Positions 23,492 through 31,308 of a stretch of 33,252 nucleotides of DNA are shown here, piece after piece. Made by a program: the position numbers and the translations under genes. Each line of letters begins with the position of its first letter. Within the stretch, counting starts at the first letter, position 1. Source of the stretch: Paracoccus luteus (lineage in GTDB: Bacteria > Pseudomonadota > Alphaproteobacteria > Rhodobacterales > Rhodobacteraceae); the NCBI RefSeq assembly GCF_004522155.1, contig NZ_SDEA01000013.1, forward strand, positions 1-33,252. Direction: 5' to 3'. Under the pieces are notes generated by a model. The model ran no database searches, was not told the origin of the DNA, and saw only the letters and a program-made list of their open reading frames with translations.

Positions 23492-25546
23492 CTATAGCCC
23501 CAACCCCCGCTGCCGCCCTAACTGCCACGACACCGAACCGCCCTGCATGATACCCGCGACCTCGCGGCCGAGCTGGCGGTCGATGATCGGCCGCCACGGG
23601 ACAAGGGTGAACTCGTGGCTCTTTTCCACGATGGCGAACTTGCCGCTCGTTAGCTGGACAGTCCCGGTGAACTTGCCGCTGACACTCTCACCATCCTTGG
23701 CGGCGCGGAACGGCAGCGCCTTGCCCTCGGTCATCTCCGCACCGGCGCGCGCAACTTCCCGCTCGCGCAGGGTGGCGAGAAGATTGCGCCGGTAGAAGAT
23801 TCGGCCGTCCCTGTTGCGCGTGGCGTCGCGCTGTTCGATATGATGCTCGCGGCGCTGGTCCATGGCTTCGCGGACCTGTTGCCCGAAGCCGGTCGGCGCA
23901 AGGTCGGCCGTTTCGCCATGGACCAATCGCCGGTCCAGCCATGTCGCGCAGTCCGAACGTATCTGCCTTTGCAGATCAACCGGGGAAAGCACGCGAACGC
24001 TGGCCTGCCGGTCGCGGCCGGTATCGTAATCAGCCGCGCGGCTGACCAGATCATCTGGGATGCGCCATTGGTCGGCGTCGATGCGCTCGACGATGCCGGC
24101 CCGGCGCAGCGCCTCCAGCCGCCGGACATGGGCATCGATATAGCCCTCATCGTCGCCGCCGGGAACGCGGCCCTCGAATTTCGCCTGCTCCAGATGGCGG
24201 CTCGGCCGATAGATGCCGTCCTCGGCGATGGCGGTGATGGTGCGGTCGGACGGCCGGGGTGCCACCTCGGCCGGGCCGATCTGGATGACGCTGCCAATGC
24301 GGGCGTCCTCCAGCCGCTCGGGCGTGATGCCGGCGATGTGGTGCGTCCTACCGTCGATCCCGTCCACCACGATTGTCAGGTTCTCGCCCAACTCGTCGGA
24401 CAGGTGCTTGTCCACGACGCGGCCGACGATAGGCGTCTCGGGCGCTCCGTCATGGATTTGGAAGCTCATGGGATCGCGTTCGCCTGCCTGCGGGCCGAGC
24501 GCCTTCTGCATGGTGCGGATAATGTCGCCACGCTCGCCTAGCTCGCGCAGGGCCGGTTCCATGTCCTTGCTCAATTCCCAAACGGCGGGCGCGTGCTCGG
24601 TCGCCAGCCCCATCTTCTCCAGCTTGGTAAGGCGGCGCAGGCGCAAGGTGCGCTCGAACTGCCGCCTCGGCTCTGCCAGTTCATGGCGCAGGTCGAGGAA
24701 ACGGGCATCGGCTTCCTCGACCATGGCGCGGTCGATCCGGGTGAAACGGTCTTGGTCGATCTCGGCGGATAGCTTGCGGGCCTGCTCGATCTCGGTCACG
24801 GGGCCGAGTTCGAGACTGGCAAGCTCGCTGGCGCGTTCGCGCAGGCCGGCGGAAAGGTAGTCGCCGTTGATGACTAGATCCCCGCCCATATCGTCGCGGC
24901 CGTTGACGACGATATGCACATGGGGATGGCCGGTGTTGTAGTGATTGACGGCAACCCAATCGAGTTTGGTGCCAAGGTCAGCTTCCACCTGTTTCATGAA
25001 ATCGCGGGTGTAGGCCGTGAGGTCCGACAGCTCCGCCCCCTCCTCGGGCGAGACGATGAATCTGAATTGGTGGCGGTCGTCCTTGCCGCGATCAAGGAAG
25101 GCGTCGCCATCGGCGCGGTCCTCGGTCGCCGAATAGAGCCGGCCCCGCTCGCCGTCGCGTGAGGTTCCGTCACGCTGGACATAGCGCAGATGTGCACGGG
25201 CACGGCCGCCCTTCAATGCGGCCCTGACGCTGCGCTGCTTGACGATGACGCGGCGGCTGCCCGGCTGGCGATGATGCCAGTTGCCCGAGATATTGCGGGC
25301 ACGCACGAAGCTCGCGCCCCGGCCGCGCTTCACGCCCTTGCCGCTGGCGACCACGGCACGGGACCGGCCCGACGATGACGGGCGGGCGGATGACGGCATG
25401 GAAGGGTCGCGGGAGGCTGCCGCCTGATGCTGCCGGGTGATCTTCCTGACCTGCGTGAAAAAGCTCTTGGTCTTGCCAGCCTTCGGCGTGTCGGATCGGA
25501 TGCGGCCGGGCTTCGGTCGGAAGCGGTTTTCGTCGTCGGCGCTCAA
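23492..25546 (-). CDS. traI: DUF3363 relaxase (VirD2/TraI-type mobilization nuclease)
   Basis: A 684-residue relaxase that nicks oriT and leads the strand into the channel. The basic N-terminus is followed by RAHLRYVQRDG with the probable catalytic Tyr122, QFRFIVSPEEG, and the metal-binding NHYNTGHPHVHIVVNG (His207, His209, His211). The DUF3363 region forms the C-terminal half. The start is TTG at 25546, overlapping the preceding stop as TTGA; no ATG fits, and the coupling supports it. Its 3' end is the one complete copy of the three similar ends in this window. The 216 bases between it and floR hold the floR leader region. Confidence 0.93.
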   Translation of the reverse strand: MSADDENRFRPKPGRIRSDTPKAGKTKSFFTQVRKITRQHQAAASRDPSMPSSARPSSSGRSRAVVASGKGVKRGRGASFVRARNISGNWHHRQPGSRRVIVKQRSVRAALKGGRARAHLRYVQRDGTSRDGERGRLYSATEDRADGDAFLDRGKDDRHQFRFIVSPEEGAELSDLTAYTRDFMKQVEADLGTKLDWVAVNHYNTGHPHVHIVVNGRDDMGGDLVINGDYLSAGLRERASELASLELGPVTEIEQARKLSAEIDQDRFTRIDRAMVEEADARFLDLRHELAEPRRQFERTLRLRRLTKLEKMGLATEHAPAVWELSKDMEPALRELGERGDIIRTMQKALGPQAGERDPMSFQIHDGAPETPIVGRVVDKHLSDELGENLTIVVDGIDGRTHHIAGITPERLEDARIGSVIQIGPAEVAPRPSDRTITAIAEDGIYRPSRHLEQAKFEGRVPGGDDEGYIDAHVRRLEALRRAGIVERIDADQWRIPDDLVSRAADYDTGRDRQASVRVLSPVDLQRQIRSDCATWLDRRLVHGETADLAPTGFGQQVREAMDQRREHHIEQRDATRNRDGRIFYRRNLLATLREREVARAGAEMTEGKALPFRAAKDGESVSGKFTGTVQLTSGKFAIVEKSHEFTLVPWRPIIDRQLGREVAGIMQGGSVSWQLGRQRGLGL

Positions 25547-25863
25547 GGGCGCGACTCCAGCCCAAACCGCCGGAAAACCGCCGATCTGCGCCTATGGTGC
25601 CGCTTGAAACCCTGCAAAGCCAAGGCTTTGCGCAAAATCGCGGCACGCGGCCCCTCAAAACCATGGTGCCGGAACCGGCCACCTAACCAGTGTGCAGACA
25701 ACAACAATTTCCAGAAGCGGCCCGACATGGTGCCGTCTTCTTTAATCTTGCCCTCCGCCCTTTCTGTCTTTTCTGCCCCTCCTGCCGGGAATCCTGCCGG
25801 GCGCAAACCTGCCCGACCAGATGCCGAAACCAGCGCCGCCGAGCGCGGGAACGCCGCCCTCAT
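25543..25863 (-). CDS. Small basic hypothetical protein between transglycosylase and relaxase
   Basis: A 106-residue, Arg/Gly/Ala-rich ORF whose ATG overlaps the transglycosylase stop (ATGA) and whose TGA overlaps the relaxase start (TTGA). Overlap at both ends argues that it is translated. An internal ATG at 25728 would give 61 residues beginning MSGRFWKLLLSAHWLGGRFR. No family recognised. It may mainly couple translation through to the relaxase, or be a small relaxosome accessory protein; neither is shown. Confidence 0.55.
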   Translation of the reverse strand: MRAAFPRSAALVSASGRAGLRPAGFPAGGAEKTERAEGKIKEDGTMSGRFWKLLLSAHWLGGRFRHHGFEGPRAAILRKALALQGFKRHHRRRSAVFRRFGLESRP

Positions 25864-26768
25864 GGGGTTCTCCCATCGCTGGCGCTCGCCACGAAAATGC
25901 TGCCGTCCTGCGGCTCCGCACGGGCGCGGCCGTCGCCTGTTTGCACCTCGGACGGCGGCGCGGCGGCAGCTCGCGTGTCGTCCGGGCGCATGACGAATAG
26001 CGGTGCCTCGCGCCAGTCGGGCGGCGGTGCCGGTGGTTGCAACGGCGCATCCGATGGAGCCGCGCCGCCAAGGATCGGGGCGAGCGCGGCGACATAGGCG
26101 CGTGTCTCGGCGGGAAGCGGGCGGCCCGTCGTGCGGTGCTCGTCATAGCGGCCGGGGCCGGCGTTATAGGCCGCAAGCATCGCGCCGACATTGCCGTAGC
26201 GGTCAAACATCTCGCGCAGATAGGCCGTGCCTGCGAGGATGTTGTCGCGCGGGTCGTAGGGATCGCGGCCGAGGCCATGGCGGACGCGCAGGCCCGCCCA
26301 TGTGTCGGGCATCACCTGCATCAATCCCATCGCTCCGGCCGACGATATGGCGCGCACATCGCCCGCGCTTTCGGCGCGCAGCACGGCACGAATCCAGTGC
26401 TCGGGGATGCCGAACCGCTGCGACGCCTCGACGATGTGCGCCGCATACGGATGGGCAACGGCCGGGCGCTCGACCGATGCGGATTGCGCGACGGCGACGC
26501 CCGGTCCTATGCAGACGGAAAGCGCCCCCGCCAGCAGCAGGACGACATAATGCCATGCCGGCCTGTCTCCGCTTCGCCGCCAGCCTGCCAGCGTGCTCGC
26601 TGCGGTCAAGGGCAAGGCGCAAGCGCCGGCCGGGGGCCGCCCCTGACCTTCGCTGCGCGCGCCGGCCGTCTGGTCGCCGAGCGGGACGAAGGGATGAGAC
26701 GGCTTTTCCGCGAACAAAGGGATGCCGATCTTTGACCGGATTGCGGGCCGAACGCGCGCGGCTGTCAT
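25860..26768 (-). CDS. Lytic transglycosylase (VirB1-like)
   Basis: A 302-residue protein with a hydrophobic segment near residues 74-94 (YVVLLLAGALSVCIGPGVAV), then an SLT domain: HIVEASQRFGIPEHWIRAVL, catalytic Glu133 in RAESAG, GAMGLMQVMPDTW and AAYNAGPGRYDEH. It opens peptidoglycan locally for the conjugation channel. The long N-terminus before the membrane segment (about 70 residues) is unusual, but the ATG overlaps the DUF736 stop (ATGA). A start nearer the signal segment cannot be excluded. The proline-rich tail is not conserved domain. Confidence 0.92.
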   Translation of the reverse strand: MTAARVRPAIRSKIGIPLFAEKPSHPFVPLGDQTAGARSEGQGRPPAGACALPLTAASTLAGWRRSGDRPAWHYVVLLLAGALSVCIGPGVAVAQSASVERPAVAHPYAAHIVEASQRFGIPEHWIRAVLRAESAGDVRAISSAGAMGLMQVMPDTWAGLRVRHGLGRDPYDPRDNILAGTAYLREMFDRYGNVGAMLAAYNAGPGRYDEHRTTGRPLPAETRAYVAALAPILGGAAPSDAPLQPPAPPPDWREAPLFVMRPDDTRAAAAPPSEVQTGDGRARAEPQDGSIFVASASDGRTP

Positions 26769-27100
26769 TCCTCATCCTCGATCTTCCGGGCGTGCTTCCA
26801 ACGCAGGGTCCAGACCGAAGGATCGTCGTTGGACTGGAACAGTTTGGCGCGGATCGGGGACGGGAAGATTGGCCCCTCCAATCGCATCGACACGAACTCG
26901 CCAGCGTTCTCGCTGGAGTCTTTCCATGCGGGGCCGGCGTCCGGGCCGTCCTCGCTGCCGAGGCGCACGCGATAGTCGGGTGCGTTCTTCACGTCGCTCG
27001 GCTTGGCCGGGACGATGAATAGCTGTTCTCTGAGGCCGAACGAATGAAGCTCCCCCGCATAGCCGGCTTCGGTGCGGGTGAAGGTGCCTATCTCTGCCAT
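26765..27100 (-). CDS. DUF736 protein
   Basis: A 111-residue protein with the DUF736 pattern MAEIGTFTRTEAGYAGELHS, PDYRVRLGSEDGPDAGPAWK and FPSPIRAKLFQSNDDPSVWT. CAGGAGA precedes the ATG. DUF736 genes are standard in alphaproteobacterial ICEs, next to the transglycosylase and relaxase; the function is unknown, possibly single-strand DNA related or relaxosome-associated (inference). It is the first gene of the overlapping set DUF736, transglycosylase, small ORF, relaxase. Confidence 0.93.
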   Translation of the reverse strand: MAEIGTFTRTEAGYAGELHSFGLREQLFIVPAKPSDVKNAPDYRVRLGSEDGPDAGPAWKDSSENAGEFVSMRLEGPIFPSPIRAKLFQSNDDPSVWTLRWKHARKIEDEE

Positions 27101-27116
27101 GGGAAATCTCCTGCCG

Positions 27117-27236
27117 GTCGCTTCGAGCGACAGTTCGACAAAGTTGCGTTCGAAGCTGCGGGTCTAGCCCTGCTTGCCGTCAGGATGACGGGTCAGCAGC
27201 CGTTGCCCATGAGACGGTTGTTTTGGCCCGGTTCAA
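27117..27236. promoter_or_regulatory. Upstream region of the relaxase operon with repeats
   Basis: The 217-base gap before DUF736 holds a perfect hairpin GTCGCT-TCG-AGCGAC (27117-27131), an imperfect inverted repeat around TTCGA/TTCGAAGCTG (27133-27158), and TTGAACCGGGCCAA (27223-27236, minus strand), which matches the trbB upstream motif with one mismatch. It is the best place in the window to look for the operon promoter and possibly oriT. No nick-site sequence was recognised. Confidence 0.4.
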
Positions 27237-27317
27237 ATAAGAGGTTCAAGTGTACCAACTGCCGCATGTTTTCATGCCGAGGCTAGTGAATGGATTCGTC
27301 CGTCTTGCCTGAACACC

Positions 27318-27710
27318 TCACCACAGCGGGTTCGTTACAGAAGGTTGAGGGATCGTGTGACATGGCTTCGCGTCTTCAGCTACAAGCTCAACGAGCTTTT
27401 CGAGTGCCTCCAGCCGGACGATTTTTTCTTCGACCGCAGCGAGCTGCTCTCTTGCAATGCGGAGGGCGTCGGACGGATGGGAGTACGATGCATCAGCCAG
27501 GCACAGCAGGTCGCGGATGGCGTCGATACTGAATCCGAGTTCGCGGGCGCGACGAATGAACAGCAGACGTTGGACTGCCGCAGGTTCGTAGCGCCTCTGA
27601 TTTCCTGTGTTTCGCAAACCCTTGGGCAGAAGCCCGATCTGTTCGTAATAGCGGATAGTCGCTATCTTGACGCCTGTTTTCTGCGAGAGTTCTCCGATGC
27701 CGATATCCAA
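27318..27710 (-). CDS. MerR-family regulator
   Basis: A 130-residue MerR-type activator with HTH DIGIGELSQKTGVKIATIRYYEQIGLLP, RRYEPAAVQRLLFIRRAREL and a dimerisation helix (RIAREQLAAVEEKIVRLEAL). The natural start appears to be TTG at 27710 with AGAAGGA upstream; an ATG 36 codons earlier adds a sequence unlike MerR proteins. The C-terminus (AEDAKPCHTIPQPSVTNPLW) has only one Cys-His pair plus Cys in DLLCLAD and lacks the usual Cys-rich metal loop, so the inducer is unclear and the end may be altered. It lies downstream of the Zn/Cd ATPase gene on the same strand. Confidence 0.85.
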   Translation of the reverse strand: MDIGIGELSQKTGVKIATIRYYEQIGLLPKGLRNTGNQRRYEPAAVQRLLFIRRARELGFSIDAIRDLLCLADASYSHPSDALRIAREQLAAVEEKIVRLEALEKLVELVAEDAKPCHTIPQPSVTNPLW

Positions 27711-27836
27711 GATTGACGTCCTTCTGGAATTCAAGCCGGGGACCGGCCTGTTCGCGTCGGTTACGAAAACGACATAAATTGCCGGTCGGACATATGGGCT
27801 GGGGCGCGGTCGTGACACAGGCCGGTCGTGCGAAGC

Positions 27837-27858
27837 CGCCAGTCAGGTATGACTGGCG
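27837..27858 (-). terminator. Strong stem-loop after the Zn/Cd ATPase gene
   Basis: CGCCAGTCA and TGACTGGCG form a perfect 9-bp stem with a 4-base loop, 20 bases beyond the ATPase stop codon. There is no U-run, so it may act as a transcript-stabilising 3' hairpin or a weak terminator. Confidence 0.55.
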
Positions 27859-27877
27859 ACCGGGTCCATACGGAACG

Positions 27878-30526
27878 TCAGTGGCTTTCGGCAGCCACGA
27901 GGGGACGTGACGGCATCCCATTGTCGCGCCCGTCGTCGGCAGGCTTCGCCCCCTTGAAGAGCAGAAGCCGCATGGCGTTCAGCGTGACGATCACGGTGGC
28001 GCCGGTATCGGCAAGCACGGCGATCCACAGCCCGGTGATGCCGAGAATGCTGGTCACGAGGAAGACAGCCTTGAGTCCCAGAGCGAAAATGACGTTCTGG
28101 TGGATGTTGGCCATGGTGGCGCGCGACAATGCCACGAGGTGGGCGACATCTGTCACGTTGCTCTTGAGCAAAGCCGCATCGGCCGTCTCGATTGCTACAT
28201 CCGTGCCGCCGCCCATGGCGATCCCGACGTCCGCAGTCGCAAGCGCCGGGGCGTCGTTGATGCCGTCGCCGACCATGGCGACCTTGGACTGCCGTTTCAT
28301 CTGGTTGACGAGATCGAGCTTGTCCTGGGGCAGCAGTTCGGCGTTCCATTCGATGCCGAGACCCTTGGCAATAGCCTGCGCGGTACGCTTGTTATCCCCG
28401 GTCAGCATGACGGAGCGCACGCCCATGGCGTTGAGTTGGGCGACACCTTCGCGCGCATCGCGACGAGGCTCGTCACGCAGGGCAATGAGACCGAGAAGTT
28501 CCTTCTCCTGCTCATCGAACAGGACCGCGACGGTGTTGCCGCCATCCTCAAGTCTTTCGATGGCCTTGCGATCCGAGGCACCGATGGTCGCTACTTGAGC
28601 GGCATGCAAAGGAGAGCTGACCGCAAGGCGCCGGTCGTCGACGGTCGCATGGACTGCCTTGCCAGGAGTGGCCGAGGCGTCTGTGACTGCCGGAATGGTG
28701 ATATCGGCAGCTTCGGCTCGGGCGATAATTGCCTTCGCAAGGGGATGATTCGAGCCGCTTTCGATCGCGGAGGCAAGTCCAAGGACCTCGTTCTGACTGC
28801 GGTTCCCGAGCGGCAAGACTTCCGTGACCCGTGGTTTGCCTTCCGTCAGGGTGCCGGTCTTGTCGAAGGCGATGGCGCGCACCTTGCCGATGGTTTCGAG
28901 CGCGTTGCCGCCCTTGATCAGCAAGCCGCGACGCGTCCCGACGGCCAGACCGGATGCGACGGCGGCCGGGGTGGAAAGGACCAGCGCACAGGGGCAGGCG
29001 ATGAGGAGTAGTGCGAGGCCGCGATAGAGCCATTCATCCCAGCCACCATTCATCGCCAACGGGGGAACGACGACGATCAGGGCGGCAATCAGCATTACCG
29101 CTGGCGTGTAGTAGCGGCTGAAATTCTCGATGAAGCGAGCGGTCGGGGCCTTGGAGCCCTGGGCCTGTTCAACGAGCTGGATGATGCGCGAAATGGTGTT
29201 GTCGGCTGCCGTCTTCTCGACACGCACATGCAGAACGCCGTCGACGTTGATCGAGCCGGCGAACACGCTGTCGCCGTTCGCCTTGGAGCGCGGAACCGAT
29301 TCGCCCGTAACCGGAGATTCGTCTAGGCTGGAAGTCCCATGGACGATCTGCCCATCGGCCGGCACGCGGTCACCCGGCCGAACCAGAACGAGATTATCGA
29401 CGCGCAGGGATGCGGCAGAAACGGTACGCTGGCCACCACCGGGATCAAGAATGACGGCCGTCTTCGGCACGAGCGAGGCCAGTGCCTTGATGCCGGCACG
29501 GGCACGGCCCGCTGCAACGCTTTCGAGAAGCTGTCCGACGGAGAAGAGGAATACGACCAGCGCAGCCTCTTCGGACTCGCCAATGAAGAGCGCGCCAAGT
29601 GCCGCAACCGACATCAGCGTTTCGATCGAGAATGGAGAGCCTGACATTGCGAGCGCGAACGCTTGTCGTGCGAACGGAATGACGCCGATTACCACGGCAG
29701 CGGCGAATATCCAGATGCCGTAATCGGGAAAGAAGTGCGCAATGCCGTAGGCCGAGCCCAGCAGCAGACCAAGGCCAAGCACATGCTTGCCCTTGCGGGT
29801 TTGCCACCAACGCTGGTCCTTGCCGACCGGAGCGGCGGCCTCGACGGCTGTATCCGCGACCTCATCGAGCCGGCGTGCGTTCGATACGCCGAACCCTAGG
29901 CTCCTGATCGCCTTTTCGATGTCGGGACCCCTGGTGGTCGCGCCCGGTGCGAGACTGAGCTCAAGGATTTCTGCGGTGAAGTTGACCCGGACGTCAGAAA
30001 CGTCGGGCATGCGCGACAAGGCGGTCTCGATCTTTGCGACGCAGCTTGCGCAATCCATACCCTCCACCCGCATCGACAGGTTGGGCGGAGCGGATGGCGC
30101 GGTGCGGTGCGTCGGAGCATGTGCTGCGTGGTCGTGGCCGCTGCAATTCCCATGATCGTGCTGGTGATCGTGGCCGCTGGCGACGCCATGGTCATGGGCC
30201 CCGTCGCAGCCACTATGATCGTCGCCCTTGTGGGCATGGCTGTCCGGGCGATGGGCAGGTGCGGCCGGCACGGCGGATTCAGGCAGTTGCGTGACGTCGA
30301 ACCCAAGCGACCTGATCTTCCTGGCGATATCCTTCGCCGTCGTCTTGCCGGCAGGATCGCGGGACAGCACCAGGGTTTCCGTGGTGAAGTTGACGGCCAC
30401 GTCCGAGATTCCTCCCAGGCGGCCGAGCGCGGTTTCGATCTTGCCCACGCAACTCGCGCAATCCATGCCGCCGACATGGAAGCCGAGCCGTTCGTCGGCT
30501 CTCGTGGTCGAAAGTCCTGCTGTCAT
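27878..30526 (-). CDS. Zn/Cd/Pb-exporting P1B-type ATPase (ZntA/CadA-like)
   Basis: An 882-residue heavy-metal P-type ATPase. Two N-terminal metal-binding domains carry GMDCASC (Cys23/Cys26 and Cys159/Cys162), separated by a His/Asp-rich linker (about residues 92-140). Then come the actuator TGES, the membrane motif CPC (511-513), the phosphorylation site DKTGTL (Asp555), GDGINDAPAL, and TM8 Asp840 in LADTGATVIV, which is diagnostic of Zn2+/Cd2+/Pb2+ pumps. It exports these ions from the cytoplasm. An ArsR gene with sensor motif lies upstream and an ArsR-type operator sits before the start. The two-domain N-terminus with His-rich linker is longer than in E. coli ZntA. Confidence 0.94.
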   Translation of the reverse strand: MTAGLSTTRADERLGFHVGGMDCASCVGKIETALGRLGGISDVAVNFTTETLVLSRDPAGKTTAKDIARKIRSLGFDVTQLPESAVPAAPAHRPDSHAHKGDDHSGCDGAHDHGVASGHDHQHDHGNCSGHDHAAHAPTHRTAPSAPPNLSMRVEGMDCASCVAKIETALSRMPDVSDVRVNFTAEILELSLAPGATTRGPDIEKAIRSLGFGVSNARRLDEVADTAVEAAAPVGKDQRWWQTRKGKHVLGLGLLLGSAYGIAHFFPDYGIWIFAAAVVIGVIPFARQAFALAMSGSPFSIETLMSVAALGALFIGESEEAALVVFLFSVGQLLESVAAGRARAGIKALASLVPKTAVILDPGGGQRTVSAASLRVDNLVLVRPGDRVPADGQIVHGTSSLDESPVTGESVPRSKANGDSVFAGSINVDGVLHVRVEKTAADNTISRIIQLVEQAQGSKAPTARFIENFSRYYTPAVMLIAALIVVVPPLAMNGGWDEWLYRGLALLLIACPCALVLSTPAAVASGLAVGTRRGLLIKGGNALETIGKVRAIAFDKTGTLTEGKPRVTEVLPLGNRSQNEVLGLASAIESGSNHPLAKAIIARAEAADITIPAVTDASATPGKAVHATVDDRRLAVSSPLHAAQVATIGASDRKAIERLEDGGNTVAVLFDEQEKELLGLIALRDEPRRDAREGVAQLNAMGVRSVMLTGDNKRTAQAIAKGLGIEWNAELLPQDKLDLVNQMKRQSKVAMVGDGINDAPALATADVGIAMGGGTDVAIETADAALLKSNVTDVAHLVALSRATMANIHQNVIFALGLKAVFLVTSILGITGLWIAVLADTGATVIVTLNAMRLLLFKGAKPADDGRDNGMPSRPLVAAESH

Positions 30527-30606
30527 CCTGAACTCCTTTCTTGCCGGCAGCGGGCGTTCATTCGCCTTCGGGAATCTGCCTAGTTTGGCTCAGAACAATA
30601 ACTCAA

Positions 30607-30622
30607 TTGAACAACTATTCAA
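30607..30622. promoter_or_regulatory. ArsR/SmtB-type operator before the Zn/Cd ATPase gene
   Basis: TTGAA-CAACTA-TTCAA is a perfect dyad matching the TGAA-N6-TTCA core recognised by zinc-sensing ArsR/SmtB repressors. It lies in an AT-rich stretch in the 211-base gap between arsR and the ATPase gene, about 80 bases before the ATPase start. The rest of the gap holds no gene I recognise. Confidence 0.75.
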
Positions 30623-30737
30623 GTATCAGTCGAAAAAGAATCCTCATTGTGCCTCATGGAGGTTCGCATCCTGGATTGTGACCTGCCAGAGAAGCTTGCA
30701 GGGCAAGACACCGGGCGTGGGGATGCGCGGGGCCGGC

Positions 30738-31136
30738 CTATTCGTCCGCGTGATCTTCTGCGATGTGGATCGCCATGTCCTGCAGGACATGGCTGACGTG
30801 ATGGTCGGCAATTTCATAGAAGATCTGCTTGGCATGCCGCTCGCCCTTGACGAGCCGCGCGCCGCGCAGCAGGCGCAGGTGGTGGCTGACAAGGGAAAGG
30901 GATAAGTCCAGCTTTTCGGCGATGTCGCCGACGGATATCGGGCCTGGCATACAGCTCAGAATAATCTTCAACCGCGACGGATCCCCCAGCAGGCGAAAGG
31001 TTTCCGCAAGGATCGTGACCTCGTTCGGTGAGAGCGAGGAAGGGTCCAGGTGGCTGTGGGCTTTGGCCTCGACGGGCTTTGCGACCTTAGCCTGTTCCTC
31101 AGCCTTTGGTTTCGGCTTACGAGCAGTCATTTGCAT
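30738..31136 (-). CDS. ArsR/SmtB-family zinc/cadmium-responsive repressor
   Basis: A 132-residue winged-helix repressor. A Lys/Ala-rich N-terminus is followed by ETFRLLGDPSRLKIILSCM, the recognition helix DLSLSLVSHHLRLLRGARLV and the final helix DHHVSHVLQDMAIHIAEDH. That helix fits the alpha-5 sensor motif D-x-H-x10-H-x2-E found in zinc-sensing SmtB/CzrA proteins. Metal binding would release it from DNA and induce the downstream exporter. Start at 31136 with AGGTGA upstream; a second ATG lies two codons later. Confidence 0.9.
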   Translation of the reverse strand: MQMTARKPKPKAEEQAKVAKPVEAKAHSHLDPSSLSPNEVTILAETFRLLGDPSRLKIILSCMPGPISVGDIAEKLDLSLSLVSHHLRLLRGARLVKGERHAKQIFYEIADHHVSHVLQDMAIHIAEDHADE

Positions 31137-31308
31137 AATTCACCTGTGCTGGGGACGCAGCCCGCCCGCGTCGGCGGCGAGGCACTGTCCATATTGATTT
31201 GTCGGATCCAATCTACCGGAAGAGCGCGCAATCGCAATGCGGAACACCGCCGCTGTCGATTGGCGGCGCTGTCTGATCAGTGGCGTCTAGTGACCAGCCG
31301 GCCCGCCG

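Noticed and set aside
28100..29011. 303-codon plus-strand frame opposite the Zn/Cd ATPase gene
   Set aside because: Shadow frame of a clearly conserved P-type ATPase.
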